From UBA4951 sp963652335 (GTDB lineage Bacteria; Bacillota_I; Bacilli_A; RFN20; CAG-826), in assembly GCA_963652335.1 (NCBI GenBank), contig CAVJSS010000002.1, forward strand, positions 118,880-182,879: 64,000 bases of DNA, written 5' to 3'. A model generated the notes under the pieces. That model worked only from the letters and a program-made list of their open reading frames with translations, was not told the DNA's origin and made no database searches. Position 1 is the first letter of the stretch; every line of letters starts with the position of its first letter. This document shows positions 42,678 through 51,505 of this stretch, one piece after another. Made by a program: the position numbers and the translations under genes.

Positions 42678-42706
42678 TTGCGTTAAATGTTTTCTTATCT
42701 TATGAT
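42678..42706 (+). promoter_or_regulatory. Promoter of the tandem RDD operon, leaderless start
   Basis: TTGCGT (42678-42683), 17-nt spacer, TATGAT (42701-42706). The predicted start site falls on the A of the ATG at 42713, 7 nt after the -10, and no Shine-Dalgarno sequence is present. Confidence 0.65.
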
Positions 42707-42712
42707 AAGAAC

Positions 42713-43996
42713 ATGAATCAACCAAAGAACCTTTCTTTAGCTTTGCCGACCAAACGATTCGTCTCATTCGCGATCGATTTCGCTTTGGCGGCCATTATCG
42801 GATATGTTTTGTTCGCCTTTTGGGGCAGCAAGGGCTTGTTTACCTCTTTGGGCGGGGAAGCCTTATGGCAAGAAGCCATGGAATTCTATGGAACCAGCCA
42901 TCTTTACAATATCGATAAAAGCGAAGATGGATCTTGGGCGAAAACGTATGATATCCTAGATTATGATGTCGTCCCTTCCAATGCCCAAGCTAAACCAGGA
43001 TTCGAATATTATTTGGATGCCGTATATCTCTTTTACACGGACTATTTGCCAAATAGTCCGCATATCGATTCCGTGAATGGAGTAGCGGCAAAGGATTATT
43101 ATACCGGAGCGTATTTCTGCAGCGAAATCATGGGACTTCCTAGCGATTTAAGTTCAATAAATATCGAAGACCCAGCAACCTATACATCCAAAAACGGATA
43201 TTTCGAATATGGATTGAACACTGATGGAAGCGCGGTGGATGTCGAAGCCAAACCGGTTGTTTCAAGGAATTATCAATCTTTGATCAATGCGAACGATACC
43301 GCCACATTGACCAAATATTTCAAATTGTTCGTCGATGGGACGACGTCTAATACTGCCAGCGGCATTTTCTATGATGCCGCCGTATTGCTTTCCAAACAAA
43401 GCTATTTGGTTCCTATAGCCAGGGCTTATAGCAAAGTCAATTGGGTCACAAACGTCGTGTCTTTCTCGATCCCGCTTGTCGCTTTCTTCCTTTTGATTCC
43501 ATTCGCGGCTCCAAATGGGGAAATGTTGGGGGAGCTTATAACAAGGATTGGAATCGCGCAGAAAAACGGCGTCAAAATCAAGTGGTGGCAAAGGTTCCTT
43601 AGACCTTGGGTTTTGGCAATATGCTTATGTCCGTTCGTTTTCGTTCCTAGGAATTATCAAATGTTTGCCTTGATGGGGGCGATAATCCTTTTGTTCATCG
43701 ATTTCGCTTTCGCTTTAAGGGACAAAACCGGCAATTATAGAACATTGGCCGATAGAATGTGCGGAACCCTCGTTTATGACAAAAAGAAATCGAAATTGCT
43801 TCATTCTGATAAAGAAGCCGAGCAATACGATATCGATCATAATGTTATGGAAACCGTTAACAATGAGATAATCAAGGTCGTCGATTCGGAAGCCATATTG
43901 AACCAAAGATCCTTAATCGATTTGGATTCGCTCGATAATCGTGATATGAATGGATCTTCCTTCGATGAATTCGAAAACGGGAAAGAGGATAAATAA
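42713..43996 (+). CDS. RDD-family membrane protein 1 of a tandem set
   Basis: 427 residues from the ATG at 42713; a longer reading from a GTG at 42647 would start in the tuf terminator. Membrane segment 1 is at about 18-38 (FVSFAIDFALAAIIGYVLF), then an extracytoplasmic loop of about 200 residues, further segments from about 255, and the RDD-type C-terminal part (GELITRIGIAQKNGVKIKWW). A charged cytoplasmic tail of about 70 residues follows. Function unknown. Its stop overlaps the next start (TAATG). Leaderless candidate. Confidence 0.78.
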   Translation: MNQPKNLSLALPTKRFVSFAIDFALAAIIGYVLFAFWGSKGLFTSLGGEALWQEAMEFYGTSHLYNIDKSEDGSWAKTYDILDYDVVPSNAQAKPGFEYYLDAVYLFYTDYLPNSPHIDSVNGVAAKDYYTGAYFCSEIMGLPSDLSSINIEDPATYTSKNGYFEYGLNTDGSAVDVEAKPVVSRNYQSLINANDTATLTKYFKLFVDGTTSNTASGIFYDAAVLLSKQSYLVPIARAYSKVNWVTNVVSFSIPLVAFFLLIPFAAPNGEMLGELITRIGIAQKNGVKIKWWQRFLRPWVLAICLCPFVFVPRNYQMFALMGAIILLFIDFAFALRDKTGNYRTLADRMCGTLVYDKKKSKLLHSDKEAEQYDIDHNVMETVNNEIIKVVDSEAILNQRSLIDLDSLDNRDMNGSSFDEFENGKEDK

Positions 43997-45045
43997 TGTC
44001 TAAGATGTCATTTGTGAAAAGAGATGACGTCATCACCGAAGAAGGCTACAGGCTGGCTCCGTTTCTTTTAAGGATAACGGCTTGTTTGATTGATATGGTT
44101 TTCTTTGTGGGCAGCTTTATTTTGATTTTTTTCCTTTTGTCCACGAACAAATTTCCTACCTTGATCGATGCGATGGGTTCAAGGAAAGCCCAAGAAAGCA
44201 TGACTATATATCAAGTCAGTTCAGGCTTGGTTCACAAAGACGAGGATAACGTGATAAAAGACATTTCATCGGAAACATATAACGCTTATGAAGATACCGT
44301 TATCTATTATTATTTGAATTATGAAGGAGGATTAAACGAAAATAATCCAGAACCGCTTAATTTCACGATCAAAGAATACAATACGACTGTTTTGGGGTTG
44401 CCGGAATCAGACGAATATGTGAACCGCTCGTCTTATTTTGATTATCAAAAGGATGCCGATGGCAATTCGTTGTTAAATGAATTAGGCATATTGAAGCCAT
44501 CTCTTTTCGGAGAAGATGGGAAATTGACGGAGGAAGCTTCGAAAAGCCTGCTCTCTTTTTATAGGGACGCCTATGGCAAGGCCCAAGATAAACTTATGAG
44601 CCGTCCGTATTATAAAGCGGCCCAAGCTACCCTTAACAAAGGCTATATAATCGTCGAGTCGATTTCCTTATATGTCCCATTCCTCATTTTTTATTTCATC
44701 ATCCCTATTTCCAACATTCCAGGAAGGACGTTAGGAAAGCTGTTTATGAAATTGGCGGTCGCCGATAGCAAAACCGGAGTCGCGTTGGAAAAATGGAAAA
44801 CGTCCCTTAGGACAATACCTTTCATCATTACTTCTTTGATAGCGGTTATCATGAACGATCTGATTATTTCGCTCACTTCGATAATCATCGTCTTATTGGT
44901 TAGTTCGGCTTTGATGGTCTTCACCAAAAAACGCCGTTGCCTACACGATTACATCGCTTCATCGGTGGTTATCAGAGAAGACGATTTGATGATAAAACGT
45001 TATAAAAAGGCCAATGAGGAGGAAACCGATGCACAAATTGGTTAA
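43996..45045 (+). CDS. RDD-family membrane protein 2 of a tandem set
   Basis: 349 residues. First membrane segment about 22-48 (LRITACLIDMVFFVGSFILI), a loop of about 165 residues containing IYQVSSGLVHKDEDN, then a second segment near 215 and the conserved GRTLGKLFMKLAVADSKTGV. Related to the next gene in the loop as well (YQV-SGL-Y/H-x-DE). Translationally coupled to both neighbours. Confidence 0.78.
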   Translation: MSKMSFVKRDDVITEEGYRLAPFLLRITACLIDMVFFVGSFILIFFLLSTNKFPTLIDAMGSRKAQESMTIYQVSSGLVHKDEDNVIKDISSETYNAYEDTVIYYYLNYEGGLNENNPEPLNFTIKEYNTTVLGLPESDEYVNRSSYFDYQKDADGNSLLNELGILKPSLFGEDGKLTEEASKSLLSFYRDAYGKAQDKLMSRPYYKAAQATLNKGYIIVESISLYVPFLIFYFIIPISNIPGRTLGKLFMKLAVADSKTGVALEKWKTSLRTIPFIITSLIAVIMNDLIISLTSIIIVLLVSSALMVFTKKRRCLHDYIASSVVIREDDLMIKRYKKANEEETDAQIG

Positions 45046-46144
45046 GGCGAATCCTGGTTTTAGGACTTTGGCAGCGGTCATCGATTTCCTCATTGCCTGT
45101 TTCATTGGCTTAGGGATATTCGCTTTGGTTCAGCTTGGCTTCATGAATAGCAAAACCGGCAAACGATTAACGAGCGACATCCATGATTATCAAGTCGATT
45201 CAGGATTGTATTACGATGACGAGAACGGCGATCTGGCTATATATGAAGACTATAGCAATTACGAACGTTACGAAGGGATAATGATCAATTATTATCTGGT
45301 TTATCTCCCGAAGATGAACAAGGATATCGCCTATGACAATTATTGGTATAACGTCTTCGTTTTGGGCTTGAAAGACGAAAAGAACCTTTATGACGAAGAG
45401 GAACTGAGAAAGATCCAAGAGCCTTCTAAAGACTGCGTTTTATGGCAATATCAGGTTATGGACGGAATGAAAAACTACGATTTGATAGGTGTTCCGGAAG
45501 ATTCTTTGTATGTTGACGGCAAACTTACCGATGAGGCCAAAACCAGACTTCTTCGCTTCTATTGTTCTAATGAAGAAAGGTCCGTTTATTATAACGCCGT
45601 TCAAGATTTGTTCAATCAGCCTTTCTTCCTGCCAACTTACAATAAAGCCGCCGCTTATAATTTGATTTATCCATTGTCGATTTCGATTCCCATTGCTTTG
45701 TTGATTATCTATGCGATCATCCCTCTTTGCTTTAAAAACGGCGAGACATTATCGAAAAAAATGTTCCATTTGTGCTTAGTCAATAAATGCGGGTTCCGTA
45801 TCAAAAAACTTCAGATATTGCTACGTTCCTTACCTTCGATTGCTTTGATTGTCATTCTCGTTTTGTTCTTGCCGCTTGTTTATAGCGTTTCCATCATCTC
45901 GATAGGGATGTTTGCTTCTTATTTGTGCTCCTTGTTCACCAAAGAGAAGAAAGCGGTGCACGATATGATTGCCGGAACGATGGTGGTCAATGAAAGAGAT
46001 TCGGTTTTCTATGACGATTTAGCCGCACAAGAAGCCGGCGAGAAGTTCTACAAAGAAAGAATGGCTCATGCCGAGCAAGAAATCGAAGAAGGAAGAAAAG
46101 CCCTCGAAGATGAAGAAAGGGCCAAGTGGAAAAAAGTCAAATAA
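45029..46144 (+). CDS. RDD-family membrane protein 3 of a tandem set
   Basis: 371 residues from the ATG at 45029, which has GAGGAGG 6 nt upstream; an earlier ATG at 45014 lies inside that site. It overlaps the previous gene by 17 nt. Membrane segment 1 at about 13-36, a loop with DYQVDSGLYYDDENGDL, then segments from about 210 and the RDD-type GETLSKKMFHLCLVNKCGF. The C-terminal 40 residues are charged and helical. Function unknown. Confidence 0.78.
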   Translation: MHKLVKANPGFRTLAAVIDFLIACFIGLGIFALVQLGFMNSKTGKRLTSDIHDYQVDSGLYYDDENGDLAIYEDYSNYERYEGIMINYYLVYLPKMNKDIAYDNYWYNVFVLGLKDEKNLYDEEELRKIQEPSKDCVLWQYQVMDGMKNYDLIGVPEDSLYVDGKLTDEAKTRLLRFYCSNEERSVYYNAVQDLFNQPFFLPTYNKAAAYNLIYPLSISIPIALLIIYAIIPLCFKNGETLSKKMFHLCLVNKCGFRIKKLQILLRSLPSIALIVILVLFLPLVYSVSIISIGMFASYLCSLFTKEKKAVHDMIAGTMVVNERDSVFYDDLAAQEAGEKFYKERMAHAEQEIEEGRKALEDEERAKWKKVK

Positions 46145-46162
46145 CCAACCTCCGACACGTTT

Positions 46163-46195
46163 AGGCCTTAAATGTAAATTTACGGCCTTTCTTTT
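46163..46195 (+). terminator. Terminator of the RDD operon
   Basis: AGGCC-T-TAAAT (46163-46173) pairs with ATTTA-C-GGCCT (46178-46188) with a single mismatch; TTCTTTTT follows. Confidence 0.82.
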
Positions 46196-46242
46196 TGAAT
46201 TCATGTTCACGCTGATTACTACGTAAAGGATGCTTAATTGCC

Positions 46243-46272
46243 TTGAGGATGAGGCTCTATTTTTGCTACACT
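46243..46272 (+). promoter_or_regulatory. Candidate promoter of the nuclease-ABC operon
   Basis: TTGAGG (46243-46248), 18-nt spacer, TACACT (46267-46272) with a TGn extension. Confidence 0.45.
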
Positions 46273-46294
46273 ATAGAACGTATTAAAAAGGACT

Positions 46295-46308
46295 GTGCTG
46301 AAAAGCAC
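46295..46308 (+). promoter_or_regulatory. GNRA hairpin directly before the ribosome binding site
   Basis: GTGCT-GAAA-AGCAC is a 5-bp stem closed by a GAAA tetraloop, ending one base before the GGGAGG site (46309-46314) of the ABC ATPase gene. It may stabilise the mRNA 5' region or affect initiation. Confidence 0.5.
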
Positions 46309-46320
46309 GGGAGGAAAAAC

Positions 46321-47874
46321 ATGGAAGTAAGAATAGAAGGTCTTACAAAGGTGTTTGACAGCCGCTCTGGAAAGAAGGGTTCCAGAGTCACTGCTGTAGA
46401 CAAATTTGATTTGACCATTCCCGACGGCAAGCTCGTCGGACTTTTAGGTCCTTCTGGCTGTGGTAAGTCCACCACCTTGTATATGATCGCTGGGTTGCAC
46501 AAGCAAAGCGGCGGCCATATTTACTTTGGTAGTGAAGAAGTCACGAACGTTCCACCAGAGAACCGCGGAATCGGTTTGGTTTTCCAAAACTACGCCTTAT
46601 ATCCGCACTTCACCGTCTATCAGAACATTTCATTCCCGCTCGACAACGTTCGTTTGCCTGGCGCCTATGGAAACGAAAAAGACGAGATGAAATCAGCTGA
46701 AGCCGATTTGAAGAGCTTTGAAGAAAGTCTCAAAAGAGCCACTGTCCGCCAACCGAATCTGCCGGCTTTGATCGAACGCTACAAAGCCAAAGGCAAGTCC
46801 GTTCGCGCCTTGGAAGAAGAATATGCGGCCAATGAAACCCTCATCGCCGATGCCGAAGCGACTCGCGCCCAAAAAGAAGCACGCCTTACCGATGCCATCG
46901 CTGCTTACGAGGCCGCCAAATCCGCTTTCGAAGAATTGAAAGCCAGTGATCCAGCGGCGGCTAAAATCGCCAATAAGAAGCGCTTATCCAAAGCCGACAA
47001 GGATGCCTTGATCCATGAAAACGCCAGAGTGGTCGATATCGAGCCTTATTTGAATCGCAAGCCGAAGGAATTATCCGGCGGTCAGCAACAGCGTGTCGCC
47101 ATCGCTCGTGCGCTGGTAAAAAAGCCATCCGTATTGCTTCTCGACGAACCATTGTCCAACTTGGATGCCCGTTTGCGTTTGCAGACTCGTGAAGAGATCA
47201 AACGTATCCAAAGGTCGACCGGTATCACCACTGTCTTTGTCACCCATGACCAAGAGGAGGCTATGTCCATCTCCGATACGATCGTCGTCATGAAAGCCGG
47301 CATCATCCAACAAATCGGAGAGCCTCAATATGTTTACAACGAACCAGTCAATATGTTCGTTGCGAAATTCTTGGGAAATCCGGCCATCAATATCTTCGAA
47401 GGCGAAATCAAAGACGGAAAGCTTTATCTAAACGGTGAAGTCTTCGATGACGATCCTGTCTATAAGAAAAATTACGATAAGGTCATTTACGAAGAGCCGG
47501 AAAAGAAATTCGATTCCAAAGGCAAAGAAATAATCCCTGCCGACAGGGAAGAAAACCCAGAAGTCGCCAAATTGTCTTATCCGACTCATATCGAATCCTA
47601 TTCTGACCGCAAGGTATTCATCGGCGTTCGTCCGGAGCACTTCTCCGCTACCGTCAAAAAGAGCTCCAAAAACGTCGTTCCTGTCGATGTCGACATGATT
47701 CAGCATATCGGACGTGACGTTTCGGTGGTTGGAAACGTCAGCGGAAACCAAAATTACAAATTGCGTATCATCATACCAAGCGAAGAAAGCGATCTCGTTG
47801 GATCGGTTTCGAACATGAAATTCGCGGCTAAGCGATTCTACGTCTTTGAGGAAGGCGGAGAGAGGTTGAAATAA
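46321..47874 (+). CDS. ABC importer ATPase with about 108-residue helical insertion
   Basis: 517 residues from the ATG at 46321, chosen for its GGGAGG site. MalK/MsmK-type: Walker A GPSGCGKST at 43-51, Q-loop Gln89, signature LSGGQQQ at 251-257, Walker B VLLLDEP at 271-277, switch THDQEE, then TOBE-type domains. Q-loop to signature spans 162 residues instead of about 53; the extra block (about 112-225) is charged, Ala/Glu-rich and predicted helical or coiled coil. Similar long ATPases occur in mycoplasma importers linked to a nuclease lipoprotein. First gene of the operon ending at 55023. Confidence 0.9.
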   Translation: MEVRIEGLTKVFDSRSGKKGSRVTAVDKFDLTIPDGKLVGLLGPSGCGKSTTLYMIAGLHKQSGGHIYFGSEEVTNVPPENRGIGLVFQNYALYPHFTVYQNISFPLDNVRLPGAYGNEKDEMKSAEADLKSFEESLKRATVRQPNLPALIERYKAKGKSVRALEEEYAANETLIADAEATRAQKEARLTDAIAAYEAAKSAFEELKASDPAAAKIANKKRLSKADKDALIHENARVVDIEPYLNRKPKELSGGQQQRVAIARALVKKPSVLLLDEPLSNLDARLRLQTREEIKRIQRSTGITTVFVTHDQEEAMSISDTIVVMKAGIIQQIGEPQYVYNEPVNMFVAKFLGNPAINIFEGEIKDGKLYLNGEVFDDDPVYKKNYDKVIYEEPEKKFDSKGKEIIPADREENPEVAKLSYPTHIESYSDRKVFIGVRPEHFSATVKKSSKNVVPVDVDMIQHIGRDVSVVGNVSGNQNYKLRIIIPSEESDLVGSVSNMKFAAKRFYVFEEGGERLK

Positions 47875-48968
47875 TGGCGGCGACTAAATCGAAAATCGCC
47901 ACGGAATTGGCTTATTGGAGAGCTCGTCCGAGTGAAGAACAATTGGCTGCGTCTACCGAAGCCATCCTTCATCAGACATTGACCACCCGCAAAGCCTCCC
48001 GTTTCCAACTCCCAGAATGGGCGAAAGCCTGGATTGCTTTGATCCCCGCTTTGTTCTTCTTGCTCTTATTCATGATCTACCCAATCATCAACACTTTCTT
48101 GATTTCGTGGATTATCAACTTCAAATTCATGGCTGGCTCCAACAGTTCGTTCGCATTGACGAACTACTTCGCTGCTTTAGCCAATACCCGCAGCCAGGTA
48201 ATGCCTTATTGGGGCATTGGCAACTACGTTACCGTCTTGACATCTCAGGAATTCCTCAATTCTTTGGCCAATACGGCGATCATCGTTGTCGTTTCCGTCC
48301 CTCTTACAATCATCATCGGCTTGTTGATTGCGGTTTTCCTGAATTCGATCAAGCCCTTGAAAGGTTTCTTCCAAACCGTGTTCTTCCTGCCTTATGTTAC
48401 CAACACGATCGCGCTGGGTATGGTCTTCAAGCTCATCTTCTCGGCATCGGGAGCGGGCTTATTCAACAAATTCTTGAGCATATTCGGGGTCTCAGCCCAA
48501 TCATGGCTCACGGCCGACGCTCCGAAGGCAGCGATGTTGGTCCCTATCATCATGTATGCCGTTTGGAATGGCTTGGCCTTCAAGATCTTGGTCTTTGAAT
48601 CAGGCCTAGCTTCAATCGACAACCAATATTACGATGCCGCTAAGATCGACGGCGCTTCCAGAAGCACGATCTTCGCCCGCATCACCGTTCCTCTTCTATC
48701 TCCGCAAATCTTGTATATTACCATTACTTCCTTCATTGGCGCATTCAAGAGTTACACTCAGATCATATCTTTGTTCGGAGGCGGCGCTTATTACTTTGGC
48801 GGCTCCACTCAAAAATATTGGGAAACGGTCGTCGGCTATATCTACGTTACCATGCAAGACCCGACTAAGACCGGCGTTGCCGCCGCAGCTTCCTTCGTCT
48901 TGCTTGTCATCATATTGCTCATCACCCTCGTTCAGATGCAGGTGAGCAAGAGAAAGGTGGTGTATTGA
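47874..48968 (+). CDS. ABC importer permease, MalF-like
   Basis: 364-residue inner-membrane subunit with a cytoplasmic N-terminus and about six membrane segments (first at about 48-75). The EAA-type loop is DAAKIDGASRSTIFARITVPL near residue 258. Starts within the stop of the ATPase gene (TAATGG). Pairs with the next gene to form the heterodimeric channel. Confidence 0.9.
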   Translation: MAATKSKIATELAYWRARPSEEQLAASTEAILHQTLTTRKASRFQLPEWAKAWIALIPALFFLLLFMIYPIINTFLISWIINFKFMAGSNSSFALTNYFAALANTRSQVMPYWGIGNYVTVLTSQEFLNSLANTAIIVVVSVPLTIIIGLLIAVFLNSIKPLKGFFQTVFFLPYVTNTIALGMVFKLIFSASGAGLFNKFLSIFGVSAQSWLTADAPKAAMLVPIIMYAVWNGLAFKILVFESGLASIDNQYYDAAKIDGASRSTIFARITVPLLSPQILYITITSFIGAFKSYTQIISLFGGGAYYFGGSTQKYWETVVGYIYVTMQDPTKTGVAAAASFVLLVIILLITLVQMQVSKRKVVY

Positions 48969-48969
48969 T

Positions 48970-49929
48970 ATGGCGCACGAAATGTATTTCGCCACTCCGG
49001 CTCAGATGAGGAGATACAAAGCCTCCAAAACAATCAGACAGATTCTCGTTTATTTCTTCCTTTCTTTGATTGGCTTATTCATCCTTATCCCATTCGTATT
49101 CATGGTCGTCACGTCTTTCCGTGATCCTAGCAACTATAATTACGACACGATCAACAACATCTTCCATATTATTCCTCCTGCCACCCATGAAGTGACTGGC
49201 ACGGCGAACTATTCCCTTTATAACTTCACCGCCGTATTCACCTATAGAAGCGCCTCTGGGCAGAGCATCAACTTCGGCCTCTATTATGGAAATACCCTTT
49301 ATGTTTCGATAATCGGGACCTTCTTCACTTTGATTACGACGGTCTTGGCATCATTCGCTTTCGCCCGTTGCAACTTCAAAGGCAAAAACATTCTGTTCAC
49401 TATTTTGCTAGGTACCATGATGATTCCTGGCGAAATGATGGTCATCACCAACTACCAGACCGTCATGGGATTAAGTTGGGAAAACACTTATGCGTCATTG
49501 ATATTCGTCCATGGCGTATCGGTCTTCTACATTTTCTATCTGCGACAAACCTTCCAACAGATTCCGAACGAACTGTTCCTGGCGGCAAAAGTCGATGGCT
49601 ATGGCCATTTCGCCTATTTATGGAAAGTGATGATTCCTATCGCGATGCCAACCATCATCACCATCATGATTCTTTCTTTGATGGGCGCTTGGAACTCCTA
49701 CATTTGGCCGAATCTCGTCGCTTCTGGCAACAACAAGGTATTTGGATGGTCGATGAAACTCGTTTCCAACGGACTTATGAGCTTATTCCAATCAACCGAC
49801 AACGAAGTTTCCTACGATACCGTCAAGATCGCTGGTTCGGTGGTCGTCACGACTCCGCTATTTATCTTCTTCTTGATTTTCCGCAAATACATCATGCGTG
49901 GCATTTCCCGCTCGGGTATCAAAGGTTAA
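48970..49929 (+). CDS. ABC importer permease, MalG-like
   Basis: 319 residues with about six membrane segments (first at about 22-43). The EAA-type loop is LAAKVDGYGHFAYLWKVMIPI near residue 209. Second permease of the importer, starting 1 nt after the first. Confidence 0.9.
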   Translation: MAHEMYFATPAQMRRYKASKTIRQILVYFFLSLIGLFILIPFVFMVVTSFRDPSNYNYDTINNIFHIIPPATHEVTGTANYSLYNFTAVFTYRSASGQSINFGLYYGNTLYVSIIGTFFTLITTVLASFAFARCNFKGKNILFTILLGTMMIPGEMMVITNYQTVMGLSWENTYASLIFVHGVSVFYIFYLRQTFQQIPNELFLAAKVDGYGHFAYLWKVMIPIAMPTIITIMILSLMGAWNSYIWPNLVASGNNKVFGWSMKLVSNGLMSLFQSTDNEVSYDTVKIAGSVVVTTPLFIFFLIFRKYIMRGISRSGIKG

Positions 49930-49971
49930 TCGATTCGAAAACTTGAAAATTGGATAAAAAGGAAAATTAAA

Positions 49972-51486
49972 ATGAAAAAAAACAAATTCAAATTCTTGGC
50001 TGTCGGTGCCTTGCTCACCATGGCTTTGACAAGCTGCGGCGGCGAAACCCTCGATCCAGAACGTCCGGTTGACATGAATCTTGACGTCAACGGCGTCGAA
50101 ATCGACTGGTGGACCGGCTTTGGATCCGATATCACTGGCTATCTTGATGATCAGATCCTCCCTGAATTCCAAGAGAAGACCGGCATTAAAATCAATCATG
50201 TCACCAAAGGTGGTTATGACAATCTCCAAAAAGCCGTCAACTTGGGAGCAGGGAAACGTACCTATCCGAATATCGTCGTTGGCTATCCAGATCATTTCGC
50301 TTCTTATGTCGCTTCCAATATGCAACTTCGTTTGGATCCGTATTTCAGCGCCGATAGCGAAGGCCAATCCTTCATGGATGACATCTATCCTTCTTATATG
50401 GAAGAAAATCAACAGCTCGAATTCAAAGAAGATGGCACCGGCTATACCTTAGGCGTCCCTTTCAACAAATCCACCGAAGTTCTTGTCTATAACGAAGGTT
50501 TCTTCAATTCCGATATCGTCAAAGGCTGGGGTATTGCTAAAGTCCCTCAGACCTGGGATGAAGTCAAGACCTATGGAGAAATCGCCGTCGAAAAGCTCAC
50601 TCCGTTCTTTGGAAAGGTTTTGGGCACCGATGGGATCGGCTATGAAAAAGAGAGCGATTTGCCAAAGGGAGTCGATGTTCTTTGCAACCTTATGGAAGTG
50701 GAAGCCAGTACCTTCTATTTCCTTGGCTATGACTCAACCGCCAACCTCTTTATCAGCAGCTTGCGTCAATGGGGCGGGAAATATACCGAGCTCGATACTT
50801 CGACTGGCTTAGGATACGCCGTTTACAACAATGCCGAATGCAAAGCCATGCTTGAATTCATGCGCGATCTTTCCAATAAGCATATTTTGGCCATCCCTGC
50901 CTCTTTCGGCGGCACATCCCTTTATTGCTCCGATTTCTATAAGAACTACCAATGCATGATGAACGTTGGCTCTTCCGCTGGCTTAAGCCACTATACCGAC
51001 GCCAAATTGAAGACCACTTCCGGCGTCACCTCCGTTCCTTATAAAGACGAAGACCACAAATATGTCATTTCTCAAGGAACCAATTTAGCGATGCTAAACA
51101 AGGGGACCGATGAGCAGATTTTAGCTTCCTGGAAAGCCCTCAAATATTTGACCACTGGCGAAACCAATGGCCTATTCTGCGCTTTGACCGGATATTATCC
51201 AGCCACTAAATCATCTTACAATTCCACGACTTACCAAGAATTCTTGAACGCTGTCCCATCCGACGAAAACGACGCCAATAAGAAAAAGGCGGCCAAAGCG
51301 AACGCCGAAATCTATGATGCCGATGACTCCAAATGGCATAAATTCGTCGATGTCGGATTCAATGGTTCATCCGTCGTCCGTACCGAAGTAAGCTCCGTCA
51401 TTTCGAGAGTCATGATCGAAAATACTTCCATCGATACGATTTTGGATGAATCTTATAACAATATTTCTGCCTACGTCCGTAGCTAA
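49972..51486 (+). CDS. ABC importer substrate-binding lipoprotein 1
   Basis: 504 residues. Lipobox LTSC with Cys22. Mature domain belongs to the family 1 extracellular binding proteins: FGSDITGYLDDQILPEFQEK, KGGYDNLQKAVNLGAGKR and YPDHFASYV are shared almost position by position with lipoprotein 2. The annotation by homology would be carbohydrate, but the nuclease in the operon suggests another ligand. The binding site is an AAGGAAA about 8 nt upstream. Confidence 0.88.
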   Translation: MKKNKFKFLAVGALLTMALTSCGGETLDPERPVDMNLDVNGVEIDWWTGFGSDITGYLDDQILPEFQEKTGIKINHVTKGGYDNLQKAVNLGAGKRTYPNIVVGYPDHFASYVASNMQLRLDPYFSADSEGQSFMDDIYPSYMEENQQLEFKEDGTGYTLGVPFNKSTEVLVYNEGFFNSDIVKGWGIAKVPQTWDEVKTYGEIAVEKLTPFFGKVLGTDGIGYEKESDLPKGVDVLCNLMEVEASTFYFLGYDSTANLFISSLRQWGGKYTELDTSTGLGYAVYNNAECKAMLEFMRDLSNKHILAIPASFGGTSLYCSDFYKNYQCMMNVGSSAGLSHYTDAKLKTTSGVTSVPYKDEDHKYVISQGTNLAMLNKGTDEQILASWKALKYLTTGETNGLFCALTGYYPATKSSYNSTTYQEFLNAVPSDENDANKKKAAKANAEIYDADDSKWHKFVDVGFNGSSVVRTEVSSVISRVMIENTSIDTILDESYNNISAYVRS

Positions 51487-51505
51487 TAATCAAAGGAGGA
51501 CCCAC

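Noticed and set aside
42647..42712. GTG start at 42647 adding 22 residues to the first RDD protein
   Set aside because: The GTG is inside the tuf terminator stem; the ATG at 42713 matches the predicted start site and paralog N-termini.
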